Translations under genes and position numbers: made by a program
Assembly (NCBI RefSeq): GCF_000253255.1
Contig: NC_015583.1
Coordinates: forward strand, 682,001-746,000
DNA length: 64,000 nt
Source of the DNA: Novosphingobium sp. PP1Y
GTDB lineage: Bacteria > Pseudomonadota > Alphaproteobacteria > Sphingomonadales > Sphingomonadaceae
Reading direction: 5' to 3'
The notes under the pieces: generated by a model
Seen by the model: only the letters and a program-made list of their open reading frames with translations
Told to the model about the DNA's origin: nothing
Database searches by the model: none
Shown here: positions 52,049 to 60,977 of the stretch, piece by piece
How positions within the stretch are numbered: position 1 is the first letter of the stretch
Layout: each line of letters opens with the position of its first letter

Positions 52049-52684
52049 GAGGAGTGGACCGGTATTGACGGTGCTCCGTGGTATTGCGTGTCTTCAGTTT
52101 TTCCTGCGGTTGAATGTGCTTCGAGGAGGGCCTTAAGTAATCGCATGTCGTGCCGGCGTTTGCGTCGCACAGGGCAGGCATCGGCAAAGCTGGCCCTTTT
52201 CTGGTCGTGGATTGCGGCACGGCATTGCTCACCACCTCGACCATTTCCGATCATATCCGGGAGGATTTCGGGATCTCGTCGTTTTCCGATGCCTCTATCC
52301 GGAAAATACGAGAAAACAACACTACCGATATAAGGTTCAATGCAGTCGTGAAGACCGAAGTGCCGGGATTCACTCCTCATTATAGCTGATGCAATTGTAG
52401 ATTGCCTGAAACACGCTGTGTTCGCCCCGTCATAAGTCAGGGGCTTTGAGCGTGGTCGATACCGGATGTAACGGTCTGGAGCATTCGGCGGCCATCGCAG
52501 CAGGCCGCGGCAGCGGGATTGGCCGGGTTGACACGCTTCTTCGCTGGTTCGCGGGGCTTCCCGGAATTTAACTGGCGCAGAAGCCTCTTAATAATTCTTC
52601 ACAAGCGTTCACTCACGTTTCGGCACGCAGTGCGTCATTGTCATTACAGCAGGCCCGAACGCTTTAGGCCCTTGGAGAGCTGGA
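52049..52684. other. Intergenic region, 636 bases
   Basis: No gene can be supported. Frames at 52088-52389 lack ribosome sites and family features. The segment 52560-52680 is somewhat AT-richer and should hold the promoter of the small gene at 52685. Confidence 0.4.
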
Positions 52685-52951
52685 ATGACCTCTTTCCCAA
52701 ATATCGCTGCGCCAGACAAGCAGATCGTTCTCTCCCTGGGCCGCGGACTGTCGGTCCTCGGCACGTATATGCAGTCATTCCTCGACCGGCAGATCGAATC
52801 CACGCGTGCCTTGCTCGTCTTGCAGACCCTGTCCCGACTCGGGTCGGGAGGGGGCGGCCCCCCTCGACACAATTTCCACGATTGCGGCGCTCGCCCTGAT
52901 CGTCGATTCCCTTCGCCCGCGTGCGAAGTTGACCGCGGCGGGAACCCGTGA
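52685..52951 (+). CDS. Small hypothetical protein, possibly frameshifted
   Basis: The 88-residue frame opens MTSFPNIAAPDKQIVLSLGR and continues with plausible helices to ALLVLQTLSRLG. Then, at a G/C homopolymer tract (52847-52863), its composition turns implausible (GSGGGGPPRHNFHDCGARPD). The next frame over the same tract reads TISTIAALALIVDSLRPRAK and stops at 52958. One base removed from the tract would join them into a protein of about 91 residues. GGAGAGC lies upstream of the ATG. No family assigned. Confidence 0.4.
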   Translation: MTSFPNIAAPDKQIVLSLGRGLSVLGTYMQSFLDRQIESTRALLVLQTLSRLGSGGGGPPRHNFHDCGARPDRRFPSPACEVDRGGNP

Positions 52952-53280
52952 ATGCTGATGAGCGCCGGTTTGCTGCCGTTTTTCAGGAGTACTGGCTCTT
53001 CGTCCGGCTTTACTGCCAGTATTCATGCGCGGCTGTGCCTTGGTCTTGCGAGCCTATCGGAGATCATTTCCGATGTGGGCACAAGTGTTCTATAAGGAAG
53101 CACCGGATGCGTTGCTGCCCCCGGGAGCCCCCGTCTCCAAAAATACCGCTGTTTTTGTCCGCCTGCACTGAAATGGTTTTGTTCTATTTGGTAGAACAAA
53201 ATGGACCGATTTATGTGAATTTTTCGAAATTCTGCTTCCGTCTAACCCTTTTCTCACCACGCAACGACAGGACCTGACCC
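52952..53280. other. Intergenic region upstream of the seven-gene operon
   Basis: A 329-base stretch without a supportable gene. Its last 110 bases carry the inverted repeat at 53177-53201 and AT-rich promoter-like sequence (TTGGTA at 53188, 17-base spacer, TTATGT at 53211). Confidence 0.5.
53177..53201. promoter_or_regulatory. Perfect 10-bp inverted repeat, operator candidate
   Basis: Arms TTTTGTTCTA (53177-53186) and TAGAACAAAA (53192-53201) with a 5-base spacer lie 80 bases before the isochorismatase-like start. They overlap the best -35 candidate, so a bound regulator would repress. Size and symmetry fit a MarR/HxlR or TetR dimer. No regulator gene is adjacent. Confidence 0.6.
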
Positions 53281-53952
53281 ATGACCTCAACTGCAATCCC
53301 GACCGCTACTGCCACGCCAGGCAAGTCTCTCATCTCGCCTCAGAACCATGCGCTCGTCCTGATCGACTTCCAGTCGCAGATGGCATTCGCCAGCAAGTCG
53401 ATCGCGCCTGAGCTGCTTCGCAACAATGCCGCGCTGATCGCAAACGGTGCCAGGTCGTTCGACGTGCCTACCATTCTCACCACGGTTGCAGAGAAGAGCT
53501 TCTCGGGCCCGATGTTCGACGAAATCACCGAAGCCTTTGCCGGCCAGGCGATGCTCGACCGCACGAGCATGAACACCTGGGAAGACGAAGCTGTCATCGC
53601 CGAGATCAACCGTCTGGCCAAGAAGCGCCTCGTATTCGCCGGCTTGTGGACGTCTGTCTGCATCGTCGGACCCGTCGCCTCGGCCATCGATCAGGGCTTC
53701 GAAGCCTATGTCATCACCGATGCCTGCGGTGACATCTCGCCCGAGGCGCATGAACGGGCTGTGGAACGCATGATCCAGCTCGGTGCCGTACCGATGACCT
53801 CGCTTCAGTACGTGCTCGAACTGCAGCGCGACTGGGCCCGGACCGAAACTTACGACAGCACGACGGGCATCGCAGCCAAATGGGGCGGCGCCTACGGCCT
53901 TGGCATCAAGTATGCCAAGACCATGTTCGGCGCTTCCGAAGGCGCGCACTGA
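53281..53952 (+). CDS. Isochorismatase-like cysteine hydrolase (YcaC-type)
   Basis: A 223-residue hydrolase. The Asp of the triad is D29 (LVLIDFQSQM) and the nucleophile is C127 (GLWTSVCIVGPV), in the normal family spacing. YcaC-type members hydrolyse small amides or carbamates; the natural substrate is seldom known. It is the first gene of a plus-strand operon running to 59995 and has the strongest operator-like sequence of the window upstream. Confidence 0.88.
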   Translation: MTSTAIPTATATPGKSLISPQNHALVLIDFQSQMAFASKSIAPELLRNNAALIANGARSFDVPTILTTVAEKSFSGPMFDEITEAFAGQAMLDRTSMNTWEDEAVIAEINRLAKKRLVFAGLWTSVCIVGPVASAIDQGFEAYVITDACGDISPEAHERAVERMIQLGAVPMTSLQYVLELQRDWARTETYDSTTGIAAKWGGAYGLGIKYAKTMFGASEGAH

Positions 53953-54058
53953 GGTCATTTCGGGACCGGCGGGCCAAGCCCCCTTGCCGCTGGCCGTCGG
54001 TCCCCGCCCATTCACTTCCAGCCAAGCACTCTCTCCCTCGCACCAAAGGATCAGCATC

Positions 54059-54895
54059 ATGGCTTATGTTACCACCAAGGACGGCACCCAGATCTTCTAC
54101 AAGGACTGGGGCCCGAAAGATGCCCAGCCGATCGTATTTCACCACGGCTGGCCACTCTCTTCGGATGACTGGGACACGCAGATGCTCTACTTCCTTTCCA
54201 AGGGCTTCAGGGTCGTTGCCCATGACCGTCGTGGACATGGCCGCTCCACGCAGGTCAGCGAAGGCCATGACATGGACCACTACGCCGCCGACGCCGCAGC
54301 CGTGATGGAGCACCTGGACTTGCGCAACGCGGTCCACATCGGCCATTCGACCGGCGGCGGCGAAGTGGCAGCTTATGTCGCGCGCCATGGCATCCCCCAG
54401 GGCCGCGTTGCCAAGGCCGTGCTGGTCAGCGCCGTGCCCCCGATCATGCTCAAGACCGATCGCTATCCCGGCGGTCTTCCGATAGACGTGTTCGACGGCC
54501 TTCGCGCCGGGCTTGCCGCCAACCGGGCGCAGTTCTTCCGCGATGTCGCATCAGGTCCGTTCTACGGCTTCAACCGCGAAGGCGCGAACGTGCAGGAAGC
54601 GGTGATCGACAACTGGTGGCGCCAGGGCATGATGGGCAGCGCCAAGGCGCATTACGACGGTATCAAGGCCTTCTCGGAAACCGACCAGACAGACGACCTC
54701 AAGGCGATCACTATTCCCACTCTCGTCCTCCACGGCGATGACGATCAGGTCGTGCCTTACAGGAACGCTGGCGTACTGCAGGCTGAAATCCTGCCGAACG
54801 CTTCGCTCAAGATCTACGAGGGCTTCTCGCACGGCATGCTCACCGTGAACGCCGAGACCATCAATCCCGATCTGCTCGCCTTCGTAAAGGCCTGA
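54059..54895 (+). CDS. Alpha/beta hydrolase of the cofactor-free haloperoxidase/esterase type
   Basis: A 278-residue hydrolase. The nucleophile is S97 (HIGHSTGGGE), the acid D229 (HGDDDQVVP) and the base H258 (GFSHGM). HHGWPLSSDDWD supplies the oxyanion-side HG. Enzymes of this group act as arylesterases and perhydrolases, and the haloperoxidase activity needs acetate. AAAGGA precedes the ATG at 54059. It is 106 bases after the isochorismatase-like gene. Confidence 0.9.
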   Translation: MAYVTTKDGTQIFYKDWGPKDAQPIVFHHGWPLSSDDWDTQMLYFLSKGFRVVAHDRRGHGRSTQVSEGHDMDHYAADAAAVMEHLDLRNAVHIGHSTGGGEVAAYVARHGIPQGRVAKAVLVSAVPPIMLKTDRYPGGLPIDVFDGLRAGLAANRAQFFRDVASGPFYGFNREGANVQEAVIDNWWRQGMMGSAKAHYDGIKAFSETDQTDDLKAITIPTLVLHGDDDQVVPYRNAGVLQAEILPNASLKIYEGFSHGMLTVNAETINPDLLAFVKA

Positions 54896-55001
54896 TCCGA
54901 ACGCCTTCCCTCCGGCTTTTCCGGCATTTGCGGACCCCCGTGCGCGCTTGCCGGTAACAAGGGACACCCGGAGCGAAGAGCGCACGCCGAGGAGACCACA
55001 C

Positions 55002-55256
55002 ATGAAAGCCTACCTTCTCTCCATCGCCGCCGGGTTGCTGGTTGGCGTCGTCTACAGTCTCCTTGGCGTGCGTTCGCCTGCGCCACCGATGATCGCCCTT
55101 TTGGGACTGCTGGGCATCCTGCTCGGCGAGCAGATCATTCCATTGGCGAGCCGGTTCATGACAAAGAAAGACGTAGCAGAATTCGTCATGACCGATTGTC
55201 GCGAACACGTACTCGGTCGGCTGCCGGGCGACGACACAGACAAGCGCGAGGCATGA
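55002..55256 (+). CDS. XapX domain protein (DUF1427)
   Basis: An 84-residue membrane protein with two helices (about 4-22 and 28-48) and the family opening SIAAGLLVGVVYSLLGVRSPAPP. The function of the family is unknown; it often appears beside hydrolases and isochorismatase-like genes, as here. GAGGAGA precedes the ATG. The stop overlaps the amidohydrolase start (ATGA). Confidence 0.85.
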   Translation: MKAYLLSIAAGLLVGVVYSLLGVRSPAPPMIALLGLLGILLGEQIIPLASRFMTKKDVAEFVMTDCREHVLGRLPGDDTDKREA

Positions 55257-57208
55257 TAACCCGCCGCCACACATTACTGGGAGCCGCTGCTGCGTCGCTT
55301 CTGCCCACAACCCTCACGGCCCGAACGGGTCGAAGCAAGGACGAAATTCGCATGGCCCACCCCACCGACACAATCATCGTCAACGCGAAGGTTTCGACCC
55401 TGGATCGCGAAAACCCCGTGGCCGAAGCCGTGGCGATCCGCAACGGTAAATTCCTCGCGGTGGGCAGCGAACAGGAAGCGCGCGAGGCTGCCGCCCCCGG
55501 CGCCACCGTGATCGACGCCAAGGGCCGCCGCCTGATCCCCGGGCTGATCGACAGCCACATGCACATCATTCGCGGCGGCCTGAACTTCAACATGGAGCTG
55601 CGCTGGGACGGGGTGACATCGCTTTCCGAAGCGATGGCGATGCTGAAGCAGCAGGTCGACAACACGCCCGCCCCGCAATGGGTGCGCGTCGTCGGCGGCT
55701 TCACCGAACACCAGTTCGCCGAAAAGCGCCTGCCGACGATCGAGGAACTGAACGCCGTCGCGCCCGATACCCCGGTCTTCATCCTCCATCTCTACGACCG
55801 CGCGCTGCTGAACGCCGCCGCGCTGCGCGTGGTCGGCTATACCAAGGACACGCCCAACCCGCCGGGCGGGGAGATCGTACGCGATGCCGCGGGCAATCCC
55901 ACCGGTCTGCTGCTTGCCCAGCCCAACGCGACGATCCTCTATTCGACGCTGGCCAAGGGCCCCAAGCTGCCGCAGGACTATCAGCTCAACTCCACCCGCC
56001 ACTTCATGCGCGAGGTCAACGCACTGGGCGTGACCGGGGTGATCGATGCGGGCGGCGGCTTCCAGAACTATCCCGACGATTACGCGATCATCGAGAAGCT
56101 CCACGCCGAAGACCAGTTGACCGTGCGCATCAGCTACAACCTTTTCACACAGAAGCCGAAAGAGGAACTGGCAGACTTTTCCGGCTGGGTCTCGCAGGTC
56201 AGCCCCGGACAGGGCGACGACACCTACCGCCACAACGGCGCGGGCGAGATGCTGGTCTATTCCGCCGCCGACTTCGAGGATTTCCGCGTCGAGCGCCCCG
56301 ACATGCCGCCAAGCATGGAAGGCGACCTGGAACCCGTCATTCGCCTGCTCGCCGAACACCGCTGGCCCTGGCGCCTTCACGCCACCTATGACGAGACGAT
56401 CGGCCGCGCGCTCGACGTCTACGAAAAGGTCAACCGCGACATCCCGCTCGAGGGAATCAACTGGTTCTTCGACCACGCCGAGACGATTAGCGACCGCAAT
56501 ATCGACCGCATCGCCGCGTTAGGGGGTGGCATCGCCGTGCAGCACCGCATGGCCTATCAGGGCGAATACTTTGTCGAGCGCTATGGGAACAAGGCCGCCG
56601 AACGCACGCCGCCGATCTCCAGGATGCTTTCTGCCGGCATTCCGGTGGGCGCGGGGACCGACGCCACCCGTGTCGCCAGCTATAACCCTTGGGTCTCGCT
56701 TTCGTGGCTTGTCACCGGGCGCACCGTGGGCGGCCTCTCGCTCTACCGGGGCGATAACCGCGTCAGCCGCGAAAAGGCGCTGCGCATGTGGACGCACGAG
56801 AACACCTGGTTTTCGAACGAAGTGGGCAAGAAGGGCCAGATCAAGGCGGGTCAACTGGCCGACCTCGCGCTACTGTCGGACGACTACTTCGCAGTGCCCG
56901 AGCACGACATCGTCCACATCCGCTCGGTGCTGACCGTGCTGGGCGGAAAGGTTGTGCATGGCGAGGGCGACTATCGCCCGCTCGCCCCCGAATTGCCCCG
57001 TCCGATGCCCGACTGGTCGCCGGTCGCTACCTTCGGCGGCTATTACCAGACGCCCGAAGCCAAGCAGAAGCTGGCCTCTGCCTGCGGGTGTGTCAGCGCC
57101 TGCGGTGTCCACGGCCACGACCATGCCGCCGCGCTCGGCGCAAACGTGCCCGCCGCCGATGTCCAGACCTTCTGGGGATCGCTGGGCTGCGGCTGCTGGG
57201 CGGTGTGA
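55253..57208 (+). CDS. Exported amidohydrolase (YtcJ-like) with Cys/His-rich C-terminal tail
   Basis: A 651-residue metal-dependent hydrolase. The Tat-like leader RRHTLLGAAAASLLPTTLTA suggests export of a folded enzyme. The N-terminal metal pair is in IDSHMHII, further ligands lie in WFFDHAETI and GTDATRVASYNP. The last 45 residues hold C611, C613, C617, H620, H622, H624, C646 and C648 (ACGCVSACGVHGHDH, then GSLGCGCWAV), a metal-binding-looking tail that plain YtcJ proteins lack. The start overlaps the XapX stop. Substrate unknown. Confidence 0.88.
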   Translation: MITRRHTLLGAAAASLLPTTLTARTGRSKDEIRMAHPTDTIIVNAKVSTLDRENPVAEAVAIRNGKFLAVGSEQEAREAAAPGATVIDAKGRRLIPGLIDSHMHIIRGGLNFNMELRWDGVTSLSEAMAMLKQQVDNTPAPQWVRVVGGFTEHQFAEKRLPTIEELNAVAPDTPVFILHLYDRALLNAAALRVVGYTKDTPNPPGGEIVRDAAGNPTGLLLAQPNATILYSTLAKGPKLPQDYQLNSTRHFMREVNALGVTGVIDAGGGFQNYPDDYAIIEKLHAEDQLTVRISYNLFTQKPKEELADFSGWVSQVSPGQGDDTYRHNGAGEMLVYSAADFEDFRVERPDMPPSMEGDLEPVIRLLAEHRWPWRLHATYDETIGRALDVYEKVNRDIPLEGINWFFDHAETISDRNIDRIAALGGGIAVQHRMAYQGEYFVERYGNKAAERTPPISRMLSAGIPVGAGTDATRVASYNPWVSLSWLVTGRTVGGLSLYRGDNRVSREKALRMWTHENTWFSNEVGKKGQIKAGQLADLALLSDDYFAVPEHDIVHIRSVLTVLGGKVVHGEGDYRPLAPELPRPMPDWSPVATFGGYYQTPEAKQKLASACGCVSACGVHGHDHAAALGANVPAADVQTFWGSLGCGCWAV

Positions 57209-57300
57209 TCCCGCAAGGCCCTTCCGCGCAGCGAGGCCTCGGCAACCGGGAGCAGGACCAGGCCGAAACAACGTTAAGATTCCCCCCAAGGAGACCTTCA

Positions 57301-58206
57301 ATGAAGCGTTTTACCTTCCTCCTCGCCGCCGTGCTGGCTGCGAATCCGATTACCGTTCCTGCCGTGGCTGCACCAGCCGCCGACTATTCGGTGGGGCCGC
57401 AGTATGACACCACCCACGTCTACGTCCCGGAGGGCCAATTCGACACGTTCGTCTCCAGCTTCGTCGCCACGTTCGGAGGCAACACCAGCAAGCAGGGCGA
57501 ATTTCAGGTGACGCCGACCAAGAGCCTCACCAAGTCGCAACTGGTGTTGACGCCAGCGGGCACCGTATCGGTATTCGGCTTCAAGACGCCGATCCCCTAT
57601 CCCTTCGGCGATGAGCGCACCGGCTATCTGGTGACCGACATCGACGCTGCCGTAAAATCGGCACGGAGCCACGGCGCGGTACGACGGCTGGCAACGTTTC
57701 CCGATCCGATCGGTCGCGATTCCGTGATCCAGTGGCCGGGCGGCGTGAACATGCAGCTTTACTGGCACACCGCCAAGCCCAGCTACACCCCGCTCCAGAC
57801 CGTGCCGGAGAACCGCATCTACCTGACGGCGGACGCTGCCGACAGCTTTATCAAGAGCTGGACCGGTTACTCCCACGGCGAGGTCACCGCTGACGACAAG
57901 GCGGCCGATGGCGGAGAGATCGGCGAGCCCGGCAAGACCATCCGCCGCGTCGCGATCACCAGCGGCTATGGCAAAATGGTGGTCTTCGTCTCTGACGGGC
58001 AACTTCCCTGGCCCTATGGCCGCGACATGACCGGCTACACGGTCAGCGACCTTTCGGCGACGCTCGCCAGGGCTTCGGCCGCGGGCGTGGAGACGCTTGT
58101 CGCCCCCTTCGATACCGGCAAGCGCCAGTCCGCCATCGTCCGCTTCCCTGGCGGTTACATCGCCGAGATCCACTCCGCGGAAGTGAACTCGAATGGGGTA
58201 GACTGA
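57301..58206 (+). CDS. Secreted VOC/glyoxalase-fold protein
   Basis: A 301-residue exported protein with a signal peptide of about 1-24 (AAVLAANPITVPAVAAPA). Two tandem VOC modules are seen: a first with YDTTHVYVPEGQFDTFVSSF and QWPGGVNMQLYWH, and a second with NRIYLTADAADSFIKSW and RFPGGYIAEIHSAE. AAGGAG precedes the ATG at 57301. An exported VOC protein is uncommon; the operon also has an exported amidohydrolase and a porin. Enzyme activity not predictable. Confidence 0.8.
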   Translation: MKRFTFLLAAVLAANPITVPAVAAPAADYSVGPQYDTTHVYVPEGQFDTFVSSFVATFGGNTSKQGEFQVTPTKSLTKSQLVLTPAGTVSVFGFKTPIPYPFGDERTGYLVTDIDAAVKSARSHGAVRRLATFPDPIGRDSVIQWPGGVNMQLYWHTAKPSYTPLQTVPENRIYLTADAADSFIKSWTGYSHGEVTADDKAADGGEIGEPGKTIRRVAITSGYGKMVVFVSDGQLPWPYGRDMTGYTVSDLSATLARASAAGVETLVAPFDTGKRQSAIVRFPGGYIAEIHSAEVNSNGVD

Positions 58207-58209
58207 GCC

Positions 58210-58638
58210 ATGTCCGGCACCGACACGCCCAAATTCGTTTCATCGGTACTGGACTTCGCGCCGACGGGGTTCCTCGCCCGCCTCTTGCTGGTGGGCGCCT
58301 ACCTCGTCGGCGGGCTCACCAAGCTGACCGACTGGCAGGGCGCGGTCGCGGAACAAGTTCACTTCGGCCTGACCCCGCCCACGCTCTGGGCGGCGCTCAC
58401 CATCGCGCTGGAACTGACCGGCCCGCTGCTGATCCTGACGAACCGCCTTGTCTGGCTCGGCGCGGGCATGCTCGGGGTGTTCACCTTCTTCGCCGCGCTT
58501 GTCGCCAATGCCTTCTGGACCATGCCCGCCGGACCCGAGCGCTTCGGCGCCACCAATGCCTTCTTCGAGCACATGGGGCTGGTCGGCGGATTCATGCTTG
58601 TGGCAATCCTTGCATTCAGGTCGCAGCGCAGTGCCTAG
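58210..58638 (+). CDS. DoxX family membrane protein
   Basis: A 142-residue protein with four helices and DoxX features (LVGAYLVGGLTKLTDWQGAV, then ALELTGPLLILTNRLVWLGA). DoxX proteins are small quinone-associated or integral membrane proteins often found with redox enzymes. The start is 3 bases after the VOC stop and the end overlaps the porin start by 8 bases. Confidence 0.85.
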   Translation: MSGTDTPKFVSSVLDFAPTGFLARLLLVGAYLVGGLTKLTDWQGAVAEQVHFGLTPPTLWAALTIALELTGPLLILTNRLVWLGAGMLGVFTFFAALVANAFWTMPAGPERFGATNAFFEHMGLVGGFMLVAILAFRSQRSA

Positions 58639-59995
58639 GTCTTTTCTGCTGGTGTTACTTGCCGCGATCTTCCTGCCTGCGGCCGCGCATGCCGAGCCCA
58701 CCGAAGCCTGGCAGGCACCAACTCTTTCGATCACCCGCTACGACGAAGACTGGTCCGTCGTTGCCGCCTCCGACGTGCGTGATCAGCACTGGACAGGGCA
58801 GTTCAAGTACATCCCGATCAGCGAAGATGCCTGGCTCTCGACCGGAATCGAACTGCGGGTGCGCCACGAGAACCTCGATAACAACCTGTGGGGCGATGCC
58901 GAAGCACCCGGCGATAGCTATGTCTGGTTTCGCGCCCTGCCTTATGCCGATCTCCACGTTGGCAAGCTGCGCGCTTTCGTGCAACCTATCGCCTCGACTT
59001 CGGCCAGCGTCGCCCCCACACCGGGGCCAATCGACCAGACGGGCATCGACCTGCTGCAGGGCTTTGTCGAGGCCGAGTTCGGCCCGGTCATCTTGCGCGG
59101 CGGACGGCAGATGCTCTCGCTGGGCACCGAGCGCCTGATCGGTACGCGCTATGGCCCCAACGTGCCGCTTGCTTTCGACGGCCTGCGCGCCAACATAAGG
59201 CTGGGCGCAGCAGTCACCGTTAGCCTGCTGGCGGTGAAGCCGGTACAGGCGCGAAAGGGCGACATCAACGACCGTACCTCGCACGACAAGTCGCTATGGG
59301 GCGCCTATGCCGTGTTGCCGGGCCTCGACCTCTATTACCTCGGCTATCGCAGCGATGCCGCCCGCTGGGGAAACCGTGAAGGCACGGAGGCCCGCCACAG
59401 CCTGGGCGCCCGTTTTCACGGCAGTCGCGACGACTGGCACTGGAATATCGAGGGCGTTTACCAGTTCGGTCGCTTCGCCGGCGGCCCCATCTCCGCATGG
59501 ACGGTGGGCACCGAAATCGGCCACGCCTTTCCGGAGGCGCCGCTCTCGCCGGACCTTACCCTGCGTGTGAACGCCATCAGCGGTGACGGCAATCGGAGCG
59601 ACGACCGCCTGGGCACTTTCAACGCGATGTTTCCCAAGGGAAAGTACTTCGGGGAACTTTCTCCGGTCGGCCCTTACAATATCGTCAACGCCTACTCCGC
59701 GCTTGGGCTCAGGCTTTCCTCAAAGGTTTCCGCCAGCCTCGCAGGGGTAGCCTATTGGCGCTATTCGACGGCGGACGGCATTTACGACATTCCCGGGAAC
59801 CTGGTTCGCGCCGCCGGCGGTACCCGCGCGCGCTTCATCGGTACCCTTATCGAAGGCGTGGTCTCGTGGCAGGCCAATGCCGAACTTGAACTTTCCGCTT
59901 CGATTTCGGCCTTTGCGCCGGGCGCCTTCATCCGCGCCACAGGATCTGCGAAGACCATCCATATGCTTGGCCTGGAGAGCAATTTCCGATTCTGA
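58631..59995 (+). CDS. AlgE-like outer-membrane channel (alginate export family)
   Basis: A 454-residue outer-membrane beta-barrel. A signal peptide spans about 1-21 (LLVLLAAIFLPAAAHA). Alginate_exp family motifs are present: GIELRVRHENLDNNLWG, VILRGGRQMLSLGTERLIG and RYGPNVPLAFDGLRANI, with a C-terminal F (SNFRF). The start is a GTG at 58631 inside the doxX gene. The name is historical: most sphingomonad members are uptake channels for catabolic substrates rather than alginate exporters. It is the last gene of the seven-gene operon. Confidence 0.85.
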   Translation: MPRSFLLVLLAAIFLPAAAHAEPTEAWQAPTLSITRYDEDWSVVAASDVRDQHWTGQFKYIPISEDAWLSTGIELRVRHENLDNNLWGDAEAPGDSYVWFRALPYADLHVGKLRAFVQPIASTSASVAPTPGPIDQTGIDLLQGFVEAEFGPVILRGGRQMLSLGTERLIGTRYGPNVPLAFDGLRANIRLGAAVTVSLLAVKPVQARKGDINDRTSHDKSLWGAYAVLPGLDLYYLGYRSDAARWGNREGTEARHSLGARFHGSRDDWHWNIEGVYQFGRFAGGPISAWTVGTEIGHAFPEAPLSPDLTLRVNAISGDGNRSDDRLGTFNAMFPKGKYFGELSPVGPYNIVNAYSALGLRLSSKVSASLAGVAYWRYSTADGIYDIPGNLVRAAGGTRARFIGTLIEGVVSWQANAELELSASISAFAPGAFIRATGSAKTIHMLGLESNFRF

Positions 59996-60097
59996 CTTAC
60001 TTATCCTGCGCTGTGAAAGATCGACTTTATTATTTCCGGTGCCTGCAAGAACGACCGCGACACTCGCCACTCGCAAAGCCTCGCCTCGGAGATTGAT

Positions 60098-60796
60098 ATG
60101 ATTGCACCATCCGACATAAAGTCATTCGCTCTACCCCGTTTGTTGCTGCTGCTTTCGGCCACGACTGGCCTCGTGGACGCCGCTTCGGTGCTCGGTCTTG
60201 GCAAGGTCTTCACGGCCAACATGACTGGCAACGTCGTCTTCCTCGGCTTTGCAGCGGTGGGAACGCCGGGTTTCAAGGTGTTGCCCGCAGTCATGGCACT
60301 GTTTGCCTTCATGGTCGGCGCGTGGTGCGCAGGCCATCTTGCGCGGGCGCACGCCGCATTGCCGCTGCGCCGTTGGCTGCTCTGGGCAGCCGTAATTGAG
60401 GCAGCACTATTGTGGATCGCCGCTGCCATTTCGACCAAGATCGACGTGGCGGCTCAGACTCCCGAAATCGCCGTGCTTTCGGTAATAGCGCTGACTGGCT
60501 TTGCGATGGGCCTGCGCAACGCCACGGTTCGTTCACTCAAGGTGCCAGACCTGACAACTACCGTGCTGACGCTTACCATTACCGGTATCGCAGCCGACCA
60601 GACAGGTGGAAGGTCTCCAAACCTCAAGCGCCGTGTCGGCGCAATACTGTCGATCTTCGCCGGAGCGGCCGTGGGCGCTCTTCTTCTGCTTCAGGTCGGC
60701 CTAGCCGTTCCGCTACTGCTGGCAGGGGGTATCGTGCTGGGCGCGACGCTTCTCTTCGCGCGCGATCCGGGCTTCGCCTTGCCCCATGCAATGTGA
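60098..60796 (+). CDS. DUF1275 (YoaK-type) membrane protein
   Basis: A 232-residue membrane protein with about six helices. Family hallmarks are TTGLVDAASVLGLGKVFTANM, TGNVVFLGF, and the inverted-repeat partner FAMGLRNATVRSLKVPDLTTT followed by LTLTITGIAAD. The function of the family is unknown. It lies 102 bases after the porin and may be a read-through member of that operon or separate. Confidence 0.88.
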   Translation: MIAPSDIKSFALPRLLLLLSATTGLVDAASVLGLGKVFTANMTGNVVFLGFAAVGTPGFKVLPAVMALFAFMVGAWCAGHLARAHAALPLRRWLLWAAVIEAALLWIAAAISTKIDVAAQTPEIAVLSVIALTGFAMGLRNATVRSLKVPDLTTTVLTLTITGIAADQTGGRSPNLKRRVGAILSIFAGAAVGALLLLQVGLAVPLLLAGGIVLGATLLFARDPGFALPHAM

Positions 60797-60977
60797 AAAC
60801 AAGTGTATTCGCAGCTCAAGGCGTTGTGCTTGCTCTAAATGGCAGATGCGCCGGGCTGCAGGTCAAGAAATCCCGTGATCGTCCTGTCAGTACGGCCTGT
60901 AGGACGGCCCCGTTGATTGCCAGCGAGATGCGACAGGGCGAGGTCCCTCGTAAACGGGACTATTCAGGGGCTGTTGA

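Noticed and set aside
52150..52389. Plus-strand 79-codon frame with a LVVDCGTALL-like stretch
   Set aside because: No ribosome site, and the resemblance to an acetate- or pantothenate-kinase-type start is too short to support a gene.
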